Source: Desulfotruncus arcticus DSM 17038
GTDB taxonomy: Bacteria; Bacillota; Desulfotomaculia; Desulfotomaculales; Desulfallaceae
Assembly (NCBI RefSeq): GCF_900113335.1
Contig: NZ_FOOX01000010.1
Location: 62,001-126,000 of the forward strand
Direction: 5' to 3'
Length of the DNA stretch: 64,000 bases
Part shown: piece after piece, positions 8,268-18,367 of the stretch
Numbering within the stretch: the stretch's first letter is position 1
Layout: every line of letters starts with the position of its first letter
The notes under the pieces: model-generated
Databases searched by the model: none
What the model saw: only the letters and a program-made list of their open reading frames with translations
Told to the model about the DNA's origin: nothing
Program-made: the position numbers and the translations under genes

Positions 8268-9917
8268 TTACTCTGACTCCTGAGTAGAATTGAACTCATT
8301 TAGGTGGTCTTGAATTTTTAAGGCCATATCAGCCAGGTGTTGAGCCAGATTGGAAATTTCCAGAGCAGAGAAACACTCACTTTGATCAAAATCATCGTGC
8401 TGCTCAATATCACCGGCAATATGCTGTATTGTAACTGCCATCTGGTCAACGCCGCCGGCAACCTCTCTAATTTGCTGTGAAATATCCATAATGTAACGGT
8501 CAGTCGCCGTAATGCGATCAAAAACCCTGGCCAGTGCTTCCTGCGCTTTTTCAGAAGCAGCGGAGCCTTCTTTTACCATTTCATCGGCTATCTTTACCTG
8601 CTCTTGCACCACCATACTTTGTCCTTCAATAGCAGAGGCAATTATCGTCATATTTTTAGTTGATGTAGCCGTATCATCAGCCAGACGGCGGACTTCACCG
8701 GCCACCACGGCAAAGCCCTGTCCCAATTCCCCCGCCCTGGCGGCCTCGATGGAAGCGTTTAAAGATAGCAGCCTGGTTTGCTCCGACACTTCTTTGATGA
8801 CATTTAACATATTATTAATTTCTTGTATGTTTTTATCCAGCTGCTGCATGGTAGCTGTTCCCCGGGCAGTGTTTTTCATGTTCTCTTCTATTCTGGACAC
8901 CACTGTCTTTAATGCCGCCATCCCTTCTTCGGATGCAAGCATCATTTCACGGCTGGCTTTCTCAGCCAGGTCTACCAATCCGGCTACTGATTTCATAACA
9001 CCATTGATGGCTATCGCACTGGATTCTGTTGCCGCAACGTTATCCAGCTGGTTTTTCGATACCAGTTGCATCTTTTGACTTGTAGTTAAAAGGCCTGAAC
9101 CTGTCTCTTTAAATTGATCAATCATTTCACCAAGTTTAGCCAGCATATTGTTAAAACTTTGGCCCAGCAAGGAAAATTCACGTCCCACACCTCTCTCTTT
9201 CGCCCTGACAGTTAAGTTGCCCATACTTGCCCCGGCCATAACAGCGCATAAATCATTGAGGGGGCCGGAAAATTTTCCGGCCAACCAAATACAACATACA
9301 ACTGCAACCAGCATCGCTACCAGGCCCAATCCGGTCACCATGTTGCGAAGGTAGATAACAGGCTTTAAATAATCTGCTTCAGCCAGCTTAATCAAGCAGG
9401 TCCAATTGCGTCCCGGTATTTGCTGGTAAGCAAGCCTGAACATATCTCCACTAATCTGAATCCCTTGTAACCCATTGCGGGAATTTAATATTTTTTGCAG
9501 CGTTTCCTTGGACAATTGGGTACTGTTATCTTTGGAAGTTGAAAGTACTATCGCCCCCTGGTGATCCAAGATATAAATCTGTACCGGAATTTTTTGTGCA
9601 TTAAAGGTTGCCAGTTCATTAGTCATTAAATATTCTGTTTTTCTCGTGATTTCCCGGCTATCAACAACACTGGAATAAAGATCTATTTTTTCAGCCATAT
9701 TTTTAACCGAGCTTTTTAACATTTCATCATTGTAACGCTGCAGCAAATTCTTACTGGTATAATAGGTTGTCATACCTTGTAAAGACAGGATAAAAACAAC
9801 CAAAACAACTATAATTGCCATAATCCGGTACTGAAAACCGATTCTATCCCCCCAAGGCAGATTGGGCTGCAAGAACAGCGATTTTATCAAATTACTTTCC
9901 GCAAATTTTTTTATCAT
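8268..9917 (-). CDS. methyl-accepting chemotaxis protein with extracytoplasmic sensor
   Basis: 549 residues. Membrane helix (about 29-50), periplasmic-type sensor of about 140 residues resembling a Cache domain ([37 protein letters not shown]), second helix (about 193-215), HAMP (about 215-270), then the signalling domain with the conserved hairpin tip ([20 protein letters not shown], then [14 protein letters not shown]). It transmits ligand binding to CheA/CheW. The start has AGAAAGGAAG. The last residues (STQESE) and the stop region are encoded by a GAGTCAG-type repeat, so the C-terminus was probably altered by that element. Followed by the GGDEF/EAL gene, probably co-transcribed. Confidence 0.93.
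   Translation of the reverse strand: MIKKFAESNLIKSLFLQPNLPWGDRIGFQYRIMAIIVVLVVFILSLQGMTTYYTSKNLLQRYNDEMLKSSVKNMAEKIDLYSSVVDSREITRKTEYLMTNELATFNAQKIPVQIYILDHQGAIVLSTSKDNSTQLSKETLQKILNSRNGLQGIQISGDMFRLAYQQIPGRNWTCLIKLAEADYLKPVIYLRNMVTGLGLVAMLVAVVCCIWLAGKFSGPLNDLCAVMAGASMGNLTVRAKERGVGREFSLLGQSFNNMLAKLGEMIDQFKETGSGLLTTSQKMQLVSKNQLDNVAATESSAIAINGVMKSVAGLVDLAEKASREMMLASEEGMAALKTVVSRIEENMKNTARGTATMQQLDKNIQEINNMLNVIKEVSEQTRLLSLNASIEAARAGELGQGFAVVAGEVRRLADDTATSTKNMTIIASAIEGQSMVVQEQVKIADEMVKEGSAASEKAQEALARVFDRITATDRYIMDISQQIREVAGGVDQMAVTIQHIAGDIEQHDDFDQSECFSALEISNLAQHLADMALKIQDHLNEFNSTQESE
8271..8295. repeat. GAGTCAG-type dispersed repeat forming the 3' end of the chemoreceptor gene (copy 2)
   Basis: CTCTGACTCCTGAGTAGAAT is the complement of the word found at 1531, 56271 and 60975. 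It encodes the terminal STQESE of the chemoreceptor on the minus strand. Confidence 0.6.
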
Positions 9918-9920
9918 CGG

Positions 9921-10028
9921 CTACTTCCTTTCTGAAATTACCTCGAGGAAATTATTACCCAAACCGACATAAATGGTATTGCCATACTGCAAAACGCTCA
10001 ATTTTGATGCTTGGCCTCGCGAGCACAT
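9921..10028 (-). CDS. possible 35-residue small protein or gene-end remnant before the chemoreceptor
   Basis: ATG at 10028 is preceded by GGAG at six bases and opens a 35-codon frame containing LSVLQYGNTIYVGLGNNF. Its stop is merged with the ribosome binding site of the chemoreceptor. It is too short to classify: it could be a leader peptide, or the C-terminal remnant of another sensor gene. Confidence 0.25.
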   Translation of the reverse strand: MCSRGQASKLSVLQYGNTIYVGLGNNFLEVISERK

Positions 10029-10163
10029 ACTAAAAACTCCGGATGTTGTTATATTTTGGTTTTAAGTAACTAGATGTACTATAAACAACTTTTGTTAATC
10101 AACTGTGAATTAAATTTTATGTTAGTGATTTTGGTGTTAAATTTCAGTTAATAAAGAAGACTT

Positions 10164-10279
10164 GGTTCAGGTGGGGTTTTGACCCCATCTGAACCTTAGT
10201 CGCACTTATTTCGAGTTTATCGCCGCTAAGACTCCCGCCTGTAGAGGCGGGAGTCTTAGCGGCGGTTAACGAGATAAAC
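10164..10279. repeat. hairpin-rich non-coding element
   Basis: Two stem-loops stand side by side. The first pairs GGTTCAGGTGGGGT with ACCCCATCTGAACC (10164-10195). The second is a perfect 20-bp stem with a GTAG loop (10221-10264), enclosed by a further pair GTTTATC / GATAAAC (10215-10279). There is no T-run after the long stem, so it is not a plain terminator. It is more likely a MITE- or REP-like element or a structured RNA. The rest of 10029-10509 shows no gene I can support. Confidence 0.6.
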
Positions 10280-10509
10280 CAACTCATTCGGTTCAAAATG
10301 GAACATGTTCCTTTTTTTACATTATTTTTTTCTGGCCTTAACATAAACTTCAATTGCATTTAAACCCGGCAATTTATAATAGACATGCACCAAATCATGC
10401 ACCAAATCTAAAACTGGAAAGGAGGTCCTGAGAAATACTATAATAGTTTGCAGCTATAAGAGGCGATTATTCTTGGGTGTGTTTATATTCAAGAAAGGGG
10501 TTAAACAAT

Positions 10510-11922
10510 ATGCTTAAAACAATAAAGAGAAAGCTGGCCGTTAGTCTTTCAGTGTTAATGCTCGCAAACTTTACCTTCGGAGGTATTTCAACAGCTGAAA
10601 CCACGGTAGAGGGGACAAATGACTACCACATCACCAACCCTTACGCAACTGTTAACTGGTCTACCTATGGCCAGTACAAAGCTGATTTCCACTCTCACTC
10701 TATTGAGAGTGACGGTGCCAATACTCCTGCTGATATGTTTGAAGATCATTACGCCAAAGGCTATGACATCATGGCACTCACCGATCATAATTTCACCAAT
10801 ACCACTTGGGACAGAACAGATCGACCGGCGGATAAAGTCTACCTGACACAGGAACGCCTGGCTGAAATAAATTCAGGCACAGACAGGGACGGCAGAGGAA
10901 TGATCGGCATTCCCTATTCAAATGAGCAGTCCATATCTGATCACCTGAACACTTTCTGGGCCGATTTCAATAACATTGAAGGCGCAACACTGGAAAGCAA
11001 AATCGCTCAGTGTGAAGCTTTAGGCGGTATTTCCCACATCAACCATGCCGGCAGATACACCGGCGCCAGAAATATGTCCTTTGAAGATGGCGCGGCAGTT
11101 TCCAGAGACCCGTCCGTCGTGGCAAAATATGTAGACCTTTTCATGAAGTATCCCTCCTGCGTAGGCATGGAGATAATTAATAAAAAGGATGGTGACTCTA
11201 TAAGTGACAGGATACTGTGGGACAACATCCTGATGCAGACAATGCCCAACCGCCCGGTATGGGGTTTCTCCAACGACGACACCCACAATGTTAATAATAC
11301 AGGCTTTAGCTACAATATGATGCTGATGCCGGAAAACACCCTTGAGCATGTGCGCTACTCCATGGAGACCGGCACCTTCTACGCCGTGGCATTGATAGCA
11401 AAAAGAGAACTTGGTGTGGACTTCACGGCTTCCGGCCCCGCGCCTAAAATTACAAATATTGCTGTTGATCAGGACGAAAATAGCATCACCATCGACGGCG
11501 AAAACTACAACACCATCGAATGGATTGCAGATGATCAGATCATCGCCACGGGCAACTCCATTGACCTCAATTTCTATGAGGACAAGGTAAACAACTATAT
11601 TCGCGCCCAGCTAAAAGGCGCTGGCGGCATCAGTTTTACACAACCCTTCGGAATAAATAACTTTACGGAAGAAATTAATCATCTTCAAGGCTCTATTGAA
11701 AATCTGGATCTAAACAGTGGTCTTAAAAAAAGCCTGACTGTAAAACTGGATAACGCGCTTAATTTAAATGAGAAGGACAAAAGCAATGCGGTCAATTTAT
11801 TGAATGCCTTTATTAACGAAGTAAAAGCTTTAAACACCAGTAACAAATTGACTGAGGAACAAGCAACGGAACTGATTAATGCGGCAAAAGAAATTATCTC
11901 AAACTTCACCACATCCAGGTAG
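10510..11922 (+). CDS. secreted PHP-domain protein with C-terminal FIMAH-like domain
   Basis: About 470 residues from ATG 10510, chosen over GTG 10477 because AAAGGGG precedes it and the protein then begins with a clean signal peptide (MLKTIKRKLAVSLSVLMLA, likely cut near STAE). The body is a PHP-type metal-dependent hydrolase: KADFHSHSIESDG, DIMALTDHNF, ISHINHAGR and FSNDDTHN supply the expected His/Asp ligands. A small beta domain (ITNIAVDQDENSITI) follows. The last 80 residues match the helical FIMAH pattern (SGLKKSLTVKLDNAL, LNAFINEVKAL, LTEEQATELINAAKEI), which is common at the ends of secreted Firmicute enzymes. Likely an extracellular phosphoesterase; substrate unknown. It is monocistronic. 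Confidence 0.8.
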   Translation: MLKTIKRKLAVSLSVLMLANFTFGGISTAETTVEGTNDYHITNPYATVNWSTYGQYKADFHSHSIESDGANTPADMFEDHYAKGYDIMALTDHNFTNTTWDRTDRPADKVYLTQERLAEINSGTDRDGRGMIGIPYSNEQSISDHLNTFWADFNNIEGATLESKIAQCEALGGISHINHAGRYTGARNMSFEDGAAVSRDPSVVAKYVDLFMKYPSCVGMEIINKKDGDSISDRILWDNILMQTMPNRPVWGFSNDDTHNVNNTGFSYNMMLMPENTLEHVRYSMETGTFYAVALIAKRELGVDFTASGPAPKITNIAVDQDENSITIDGENYNTIEWIADDQIIATGNSIDLNFYEDKVNNYIRAQLKGAGGISFTQPFGINNFTEEINHLQGSIENLDLNSGLKKSLTVKLDNALNLNEKDKSNAVNLLNAFINEVKALNTSNKLTEEQATELINAAKEIISNFTTSR

Positions 11923-11983
11923 CACCTGCTCAAGGCAACATCTGTCAATAATTAACCAGCTGATAATGATTACGAAAATTAAT

Positions 11984-12020
11984 TTCCCTGTGACATTGAC
12001 CCATAGTCACAGGGATTTTT
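11984..12020 (+). terminator. terminator of the PHP-FIMAH gene
   Basis: CCCTGTGAC pairs with GTCACAGGG across an 11-nt loop and is followed by ATTTTTCTT, about 60 bases beyond the stop. Confidence 0.8.
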
Positions 12021-12116
12021 CTTACGAACATCTGAAACCGGATGAAATCCGCCGGGGAGTTTTGCTGCTGCATGAATATATGAAAAGTACATCCGGTTAA
12101 TAGCGTTTGCTCAGGA

Positions 12117-12142
12117 CGAAAAAACTGCCCACATAAACAGTT
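12117..12142 (-). terminator. candidate terminator of the five-gene giant-protein operon
   Basis: On the minus strand a short stem AACTG/CAGTT with a 10-nt loop is followed by TTTTTT, 18 bases after the stop of the last gene of the operon. The stem is only 5 bp, so efficiency is uncertain. Confidence 0.45.
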
Positions 12143-12159
12143 CATTTAATGCTTCTTCT

Positions 12160-13542
12160 TTAAACCATATAATCAAATTTCAGATTTACAGGAGGCAGTT
12201 TTCTTGCGGGTTTCTTTTCCCTACCTACCCATGAATGAACCCTTTTGGTTTCTCTTTTTTCTAGAAACCACTTACCGGCTCTATTAACCAGCTCCCATTC
12301 TTCAGGTCCTACGGCAACCAGCTTATAATGCCTTGATAGTTCTATCGGAGTCGCCGGAATCTCTTCCTCATTAATTAAAATGGATTCCCCTAAAAAACGT
12401 CCTTTATACTGGTTTTGCCCATTAAGGTTCTCATAGGTTCGCCCCCTGCGCAGTACAATTTCACCGTTTGAGGACGAAAGCTGTCTGGGTACATAGGGAA
12501 TCATATTAACCGGAAGATAATCTTTCAACCGGTATAAACGTATCTCATCCTGTTTTGAAACCTCTGATTTATCTACAACCGCTTCCTCATCATCCCGGTC
12601 AATCACTTCATATTTGGTGGGGTTGTAATATTTATGCTCTATCGCCCAAACCAGGTTTGACATTTCATCCCTGGCTATTGTCACCTGCTCTATGGCTTCC
12701 CCTTTTAAATAATGGGCGGCTGTGTTGGGAAGAAAGAAAAGCCTGGCGTCCGCGGGGGCAGCCCCGTTGCAGCCGGACAGTGTGTAAATGCTCCACTTGC
12801 TGTGGTCCTGACTGGTATCGGCTATAGGCTGTATTTCTTTAACGGCACCGAAGCTGTCTGTGACAGTTAGTTTTTCAACCAACCTCAGGGTGCCCGGTTC
12901 CTGGTTCAGGGTTATAAAGTACCAGTTGTCGGAGTATATCAGTGAGAACTCCACCAGGAGCATGGCAAGAAAATTCAAGTCGGGGCGGGAAATATCCCCC
13001 AGGTCTACACCGGCATCTTCAAATTTCCACCAGCGGGCATCCGGCATGCCCTTGAATGATATTTTTGCTGGCATAACCGATACGGTTTTAATTTTACCCT
13101 GCAGGGATGCGTCGCTGGAGATATCAAAATCATACCAGTCCAGGTTTCCACTATGGTGCTGGTTTACTTCAAGGGTTATGCTGCTGGATTTGGCTGCAAA
13201 TTGGTATTCCAGCTGCCGGGGGTTCCAGGCTCCGGTATTCTCATAATTCTCCTGCTCAACAGCAGCTTCAACAGGCAGCAGCGCGTCATCTATGGGGTTA
13301 AATTGATCATCGTTACCAAGCCTTATTGCGTCAACCTTCTCGGTTTGAAATGCAACACCAGCTGATACGGGCCGGCCGCCATTTTCCGCCTTGAACTCAC
13401 CAAGCTGCCACTGGCGGGTGAGAAACCACAGCGGGTCTTTTGTTTTGGCCTGGATACCTTCTGCTATGGAATGGGAAATGCTTCTGGGTATCAGCCTGAA
13501 ATGACCGTCCCCGGATATGTCAAATCGTATAAACGAGTCCAC
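12160..13542 (-). CDS. giant-operon protein E (about 460 residues; conserved protein with DPLWFLTRQWQLGEF motif)
   Basis: Last gene of the operon. No signal peptide or membrane helix. The N-terminus carries KTKDPLWFLTRQWQLGEF and GRPVSAGV. I associate this signature with an uncharacterised bacterial family that also shows VEFSLIYSDNWYFI and IARDEMSNLVWAIEH, both visible here. The protein is beta-rich and acidic. A GTG start at 13554 has a binding site touching it, whereas GTG 13542 has AAGGTGGAG at six bases, so I choose 13542 (VDSFIRFDISGDG). It lies 41 bases after gene D in the same direction. Function unknown; by context a structural partner of the other four proteins. Confidence 0.75.
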   Translation of the reverse strand: MDSFIRFDISGDGHFRLIPRSISHSIAEGIQAKTKDPLWFLTRQWQLGEFKAENGGRPVSAGVAFQTEKVDAIRLGNDDQFNPIDDALLPVEAAVEQENYENTGAWNPRQLEYQFAAKSSSITLEVNQHHSGNLDWYDFDISSDASLQGKIKTVSVMPAKISFKGMPDARWWKFEDAGVDLGDISRPDLNFLAMLLVEFSLIYSDNWYFITLNQEPGTLRLVEKLTVTDSFGAVKEIQPIADTSQDHSKWSIYTLSGCNGAAPADARLFFLPNTAAHYLKGEAIEQVTIARDEMSNLVWAIEHKYYNPTKYEVIDRDDEEAVVDKSEVSKQDEIRLYRLKDYLPVNMIPYVPRQLSSSNGEIVLRRGRTYENLNGQNQYKGRFLGESILINEEEIPATPIELSRHYKLVAVGPEEWELVNRAGKWFLEKRETKRVHSWVGREKKPARKLPPVNLKFDYMV

Positions 13543-13583
13543 ACAAAACTCCACCTTCCATAAGTAATTAAAATATCATTGCA

Positions 13584-16500
13584 CTAATTTTTGGGCAGGT
13601 AGTGGAAGTTGCCGTCTATAACACCGTTAAACTGCTCATAGGACTGGTTGGGTATTTTAAAGCTTGAATGATATAAAAGGGCCGGTAGAAAATAGCCCAG
13701 ACTGCTTCCCGCCATCTTCTCATTGGAAACGGAACGTATACGCATTAGATCAATGGTTTCGCCTATAATTCCGGCTATGTCTTCATTTTTCCATTGTTCA
13801 AGCCCCTGGGGGTCCACCCGGGGGGTGACGGCTATAAGGATAGCTTGGGGGGCCTGGGCTTTAGGGGTTTCATATTTAAACGAAACCGCGGTCGCCTCGG
13901 AGCCGGCCGGGATAAAATCCGTCCATTCGTCAATTAAGAAGCCGGTTATTATACAACCGTCATCTACATAAAAGCCCTCGGAGGGGAGAATATAGTGTAG
14001 ATCTGTAAACCGCTGGGTCGGTATGGACAGCTGTCTTATCTCCGTAAGGCTAATCTGTTTTTCGATTAGCCCTGGGAAAATACGTTCCAGCAAATGATGA
14101 TTGAACCACATAAGATTGTTCAAGGATAATTGTGCTATGCCGTTTTTAATGAGCATCATGGCATCGGAGTCCAGCTTGATATTCTTAAAGTATTTGGCCG
14201 CATAAAAATCCCTGGTGCCAAGGATAACGTTCAGGGCATCTATGATACTTTGTTGCGTAACATTGCTTATTCTTATAAACCCTGTATATGATAAAACCAT
14301 TTTCCGGCACCCTTCATCCAACAAGCTCCATACCCGGGCCGCTTCGGGTGAGGCACCGGTCTGTGAGGCTTGCTTTAACTTTTCCATAAATAAATCCCAT
14401 CTTTTGATACTGCTGTTTTGCAGGGGCAGCGCCCTTGCAAGTGCCTGGTACCTAGCCTCTTCAAGGCTCAAATGGATGCCCTCGTTGCTGTAGAGCTTTA
14501 TCTCGTCGCTATCCAATAACTTCCGGGGAAATGCTTTTGCAGCCACCCACAGGTTTTTACGCACACCCCTGTATTTAACCAGCATGTCCCTGACCGGAAC
14601 CGCCTTGTAATCCGGCCTGTCTGGTGCTATTTTTACGCCACCTTTTACCACAAAGGGCGGGTATACGGGCATGGATTCGCCACCGACGGCCTTTTGAATA
14701 GCCTGTGTGATATTTTTCATATACAGCGTTACCGCCGCAAGCTTGATTGCCCCTTCCTCATGCTGCAGGGGAAGCCACTTAATCCCCTGGGGGGTAATCA
14801 CCTTTTTCATTAAACTTTTTGTGTCCAGGTTAATTTGCACTGCAATGGGTTCTTTACCTGGATGCTCAATTAATACTTCATTTGCTTTCAGGACTGCAAT
14901 TTCTTTTTCTCTGCCGGCAAGTTTTTCGGCCAGGTAATGCAGCCCGGAGATGATTTCATCATTTGCTTCCCTTGAACTGCCCGGGGGTAGGGGTAGCAAT
15001 GCTTCCTTGAAACCCAGACCGCTTATGTACATCAGCATATCCTTTAATACTACCATTACCCCGGGGTCGTTATCATCATTGCTGCTTAATAATTCCGCTG
15101 TGTATTCCAGGTTACCCCGGCACTGGTCATAAACCTCAAGCAGTCCGGTTAATCTTTGTTCCAGCAAAATACAAGTATCCAGTCTATGGCTGATAATATC
15201 GTTGCTATCTCGGTGTACTGCCGTACCGATGTATTCAGGTGCCAGTGGTTGGGCGCTCCTTAGGAATAACCTTACATAGGGCAATCTTTCCATTAAAACC
15301 AAGGCATGTACATCATATGCATAATCAAATGTTATAAATGCCCGCTGCTCAAACTCTTTATAACTGGGGGATTTGCAGAAATCATCACCTAAAAAAGACC
15401 ACCGGCTGTCGCCCGCCGCAATTTGATTCCAGATATAAAACCTCGCCCGTGCCTCCAGTTCAGGAATCCCTCCCACCACCAGATCAATGGCTTCCATCTG
15501 GAGATCATCTTTGGGTTTAATGGCCAAAGTAACAGACTTTGAGTCATCATCCCGGGCTTCCCTCAGCTTAATCCCGGCATACACCGTGCAGTAGTTGAAG
15601 TCCTGGCGCAGTTCGCGACTGCAGAATTCAGCCACCAACGGCTCGGCCATAAAACGTGGTTTGGCAATCTTCTTTTCATCAATGTCCTCAAGTTTTATAG
15701 TCAAAGGATACATTAGCTTCTGGGCTTGGGGGTGACCCGACCTGATGGTGTCCATAACTTCCACCCGGGGAGGTGTATTATTGCCTTCTATTACATCCAG
15801 CCAGGCCGCAGCCCGGGCGGAGTTTCCTTTAACCGATTGATAGACTGTTTCCGCTATAAAAAGGTCTGACACCGCATCCCGGATTTGGCTTACTTCAGAC
15901 TGAATAGCTTTGAGTTTGTCCCCTTCAGCCCGGGTAACATTTGGTTTACCCTCTTTATTGAACTCTATATTAAGGTCTGAAACCGGATCAGCGGCTGCTA
16001 TAAATTTTTCTCCGTTGATCAAGTTTGCATTGCCCGGCGTATCACCCGGGTTTTGACCGGTAAAACGGTATATCTTCCTCAGGGGCAGAAGGTACCGGTC
16101 AAGATTTTTGTCATGCAGTTTTCTTTCCACCTGGTACCCCAAAAGCTCACCGGGGCGGTAGCCTTTTTGCAAACCTTCGGTAAACCAGACGGCCTTTTTT
16201 ACACGGCTGGACGAAAGGTTGATCTGGAAAGTCGAATTATTGTTCGGATCATTGGACAATGCCGCGTTGCGCAGAATAGCACCGGAAATGGCCTGGTTTA
16301 AGCAAGGTGCCTGAAAGTAGCCGTCGGTTTGGTGAGCAGAGACCATATGCGAAGGTTTTTCCAGCCAACCATAAACCCCGACGATGTTTTTACTGCCGGA
16401 CTGCCCGCAAGCCAGCATAGGATTCCTGGTTATTGTTTCATCATCCAGGCTGAGCTCGGTTAGCCTGATATTGGCCAGGGAGTTTATCCAGGCATCCAGC

Positions 16501-18350
16501 CTGCAACTGAGGCAATCCATTACTTCTTTTAGCAGCGTTGCTAGGGATGCGACAGGCAGGTCGCTTAAAAGTTTAAGCTCATCCAAAGCCTTTAAAGACA
16601 TTGCTTTATACCCCTCAAAAGCCACCATCTTCTCCTCTTTGGCCAGCTTAGGGTCATTAATCACCTCAATAATATTGTTTTCCAAAATAATGGCCGAGTA
16701 CTGGAGCATTCTTAAAAGCAGTGAAACAGAATCCGGCTGGGAGGAGATTTCCTTGCGAAGCTTGGTAATCACCTCACTGCTGGTACCGGGTCCATCTGCA
16801 TAATCAGTTTTGGCAATACTATCAAAATAGCTCAAAGCTTTTGTACAGTCATTTTCAGCGGCCACAGGGCAGGTTACGGTGCTTAGATGATCGTGGAACC
16901 TGGGCGAGTAATGGTGCCTGGAGACATGCTGCAGATCAATTCTGTGCGGCACCGCATTGAGTTGGAGAGTTTTAACCAGCCTGTCATACTCCGAGGGTGG
17001 ATCATCCTTTTCCAGGGCCAGGCCCATGAACCGTTCCTTAAAAATTGCACACACCCTGGCCATACCCTCTTCAAGGATTATTTTCTCCTTATCCTTTTCC
17101 TCACTGCTTTTCCATTCATTAAGACATGTTACCGGCAGTATCCCGTAAGGGTTTTGTCCAATCCGGACAGCGGGCACCAGGCCCCTGCCCAGTACCGACT
17201 TTTTAAAATGCTCGGATAAATACCTCCATTTGACGGGATGGCTGCGAAAGCTGACCACATCATGAACACCCTGATAATGCATATACATATCCCTGTAACC
17301 ACGGGTAAACGGGTCCCAAAGAACCGATGCCATAGCCATCGCCGACCTTTGCTCTGTTAAGGCTGCGTTGCTGATGCCGGTAAAGATAGCTTCGGTTATT
17401 CCAAGGGCGCCGGCCAGTATTTGGCCTCCGGTTATTGCCCTGTTTTGGGGCAAATTATGATCCATTACCTCATCTGTCCCGGATAATTCATTTTCAATGC
17501 CGGTAAAGCCGGTTTTCCCGTTTTCAGTATTGTTTGTCGGGGTATCCTGCTGCAGAATGTCAAACCTGCCCGTTGCCTTATACCTGATGAGGAGTTCTTC
17601 CAGCACGGCATCATTATCGGCCGAGTCCTTCAGGCCAACGGCAATAAGCCAGTCTGCATCGCCCACCTGCCGGCACTTGGCGGTGCCCGCTATTTTTAAG
17701 CCCATACCTTTGGCGACGGCTTCTTCGAAGTCCACCATCCAGCGGGCATAAGGATGGTCGGGATCGGAAATGACCAGGTCTTCAGGTATTGGGTTTCCTT
17801 CGGCCAGAAACCTGAATTTCTCATCAAATGAAGCACCTTTTTCATGAAAGGTAAAAAGCTTGACGGTCCGGGGCAGGAGCTTGAGTTTTGATCCTACACT
17901 GATAAATTGCTTAAGGGCTTCATCTTTATCCCCAAGCTTGTTATGATCGATATCCGCTATGTATCTTGCCCTGGCGGCGCCCACCTTGCGGACAAATGAG
18001 GCCCAGGTCTGCTTAATAATTTCTTGGTCGGTTACGTTAGATATGGACTTTAAATATATCTCATAAGCAATCTCCTCATCACGGGTTATACCGCTTACCC
18101 CGGGAAATATCTGGCAGTCATCGGGATACCACCTTATCCATATCTCCTGCCTGTAAAAAGGTATCTTGATATCTTTACCTGCCAATGGGCCCTGGGGAGT
18201 GTTGATGACGGTGCCCGGTCTGTTGATGATAATATCGGGCCTGTCCAGGGGCGGCTTATGGGGCCGTATGATGTACCCTTTTTCCATATGGTCGTAGATT
18301 TCCAACCTCAATGGAAAAAGAACGGCAGGTTTGTTCTTGTTATATGACAT
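13584..18350 (-). CDS. giant-operon protein D (1588 residues; conserved, function unknown)
   Basis: Fourth gene of the operon. It begins MSYNKNKPAVLFPLRLEIY without signal peptide. An early block with VLFPLRLE, IWIRWYPDD, TRDEEIAYEIYL, ASFVRKVGAARARYI recalls an uncharacterised family whose members begin PVRLETRF...YPDE. The middle is mixed alpha/beta (FTRGYRDMYMHYQGV, GVYGWLEKPS). The last 200 residues include FYVDDGCIITGFLIDEWTDF and APQAILIAVTPRVDP, the latter typical of this family's C-terminus. GAGGAGGATAAAC gives a strong start. No catalytic motif is recognised. The 17-base gap to gene C and shared strand imply co-transcription; size suggests a scaffold or structural protein. Confidence 0.78.
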   Translation of the reverse strand: MSYNKNKPAVLFPLRLEIYDHMEKGYIIRPHKPPLDRPDIIINRPGTVINTPQGPLAGKDIKIPFYRQEIWIRWYPDDCQIFPGVSGITRDEEIAYEIYLKSISNVTDQEIIKQTWASFVRKVGAARARYIADIDHNKLGDKDEALKQFISVGSKLKLLPRTVKLFTFHEKGASFDEKFRFLAEGNPIPEDLVISDPDHPYARWMVDFEEAVAKGMGLKIAGTAKCRQVGDADWLIAVGLKDSADNDAVLEELLIRYKATGRFDILQQDTPTNNTENGKTGFTGIENELSGTDEVMDHNLPQNRAITGGQILAGALGITEAIFTGISNAALTEQRSAMAMASVLWDPFTRGYRDMYMHYQGVHDVVSFRSHPVKWRYLSEHFKKSVLGRGLVPAVRIGQNPYGILPVTCLNEWKSSEEKDKEKIILEEGMARVCAIFKERFMGLALEKDDPPSEYDRLVKTLQLNAVPHRIDLQHVSRHHYSPRFHDHLSTVTCPVAAENDCTKALSYFDSIAKTDYADGPGTSSEVITKLRKEISSQPDSVSLLLRMLQYSAIILENNIIEVINDPKLAKEEKMVAFEGYKAMSLKALDELKLLSDLPVASLATLLKEVMDCLSCRLDAWINSLANIRLTELSLDDETITRNPMLACGQSGSKNIVGVYGWLEKPSHMVSAHQTDGYFQAPCLNQAISGAILRNAALSNDPNNNSTFQINLSSSRVKKAVWFTEGLQKGYRPGELLGYQVERKLHDKNLDRYLLPLRKIYRFTGQNPGDTPGNANLINGEKFIAAADPVSDLNIEFNKEGKPNVTRAEGDKLKAIQSEVSQIRDAVSDLFIAETVYQSVKGNSARAAAWLDVIEGNNTPPRVEVMDTIRSGHPQAQKLMYPLTIKLEDIDEKKIAKPRFMAEPLVAEFCSRELRQDFNYCTVYAGIKLREARDDDSKSVTLAIKPKDDLQMEAIDLVVGGIPELEARARFYIWNQIAAGDSRWSFLGDDFCKSPSYKEFEQRAFITFDYAYDVHALVLMERLPYVRLFLRSAQPLAPEYIGTAVHRDSNDIISHRLDTCILLEQRLTGLLEVYDQCRGNLEYTAELLSSNDDNDPGVMVVLKDMLMYISGLGFKEALLPLPPGSSREANDEIISGLHYLAEKLAGREKEIAVLKANEVLIEHPGKEPIAVQINLDTKSLMKKVITPQGIKWLPLQHEEGAIKLAAVTLYMKNITQAIQKAVGGESMPVYPPFVVKGGVKIAPDRPDYKAVPVRDMLVKYRGVRKNLWVAAKAFPRKLLDSDEIKLYSNEGIHLSLEEARYQALARALPLQNSSIKRWDLFMEKLKQASQTGASPEAARVWSLLDEGCRKMVLSYTGFIRISNVTQQSIIDALNVILGTRDFYAAKYFKNIKLDSDAMMLIKNGIAQLSLNNLMWFNHHLLERIFPGLIEKQISLTEIRQLSIPTQRFTDLHYILPSEGFYVDDGCIITGFLIDEWTDFIPAGSEATAVSFKYETPKAQAPQAILIAVTPRVDPQGLEQWKNEDIAGIIGETIDLMRIRSVSNEKMAGSSLGYFLPALLYHSSFKIPNQSYEQFNGVIDGNFHYLPKN

Positions 18351-18367
18351 GTTTATCCTCCTCCAGT

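Noticed and set aside
8512-9078. 188-codon plus-strand frame inside the chemoreceptor gene
   Set aside because: Antisense shadow of a well-defined chemoreceptor domain; Ser/Ala-rich composition comes from the opposite strand's codons.
9921-10140. c-di-GMP riboswitch before the chemoreceptor
   Set aside because: I looked for the conserved GEMM-type motifs because of the adjacent GGDEF/EAL gene but found no convincing match.
10144-10359. 71-codon open frame on the minus strand across the hairpin element
   Set aside because: Its reading runs straight through both perfect stem-loops and has no ribosome site; the composition follows the hairpins, so I treat the region as non-coding.
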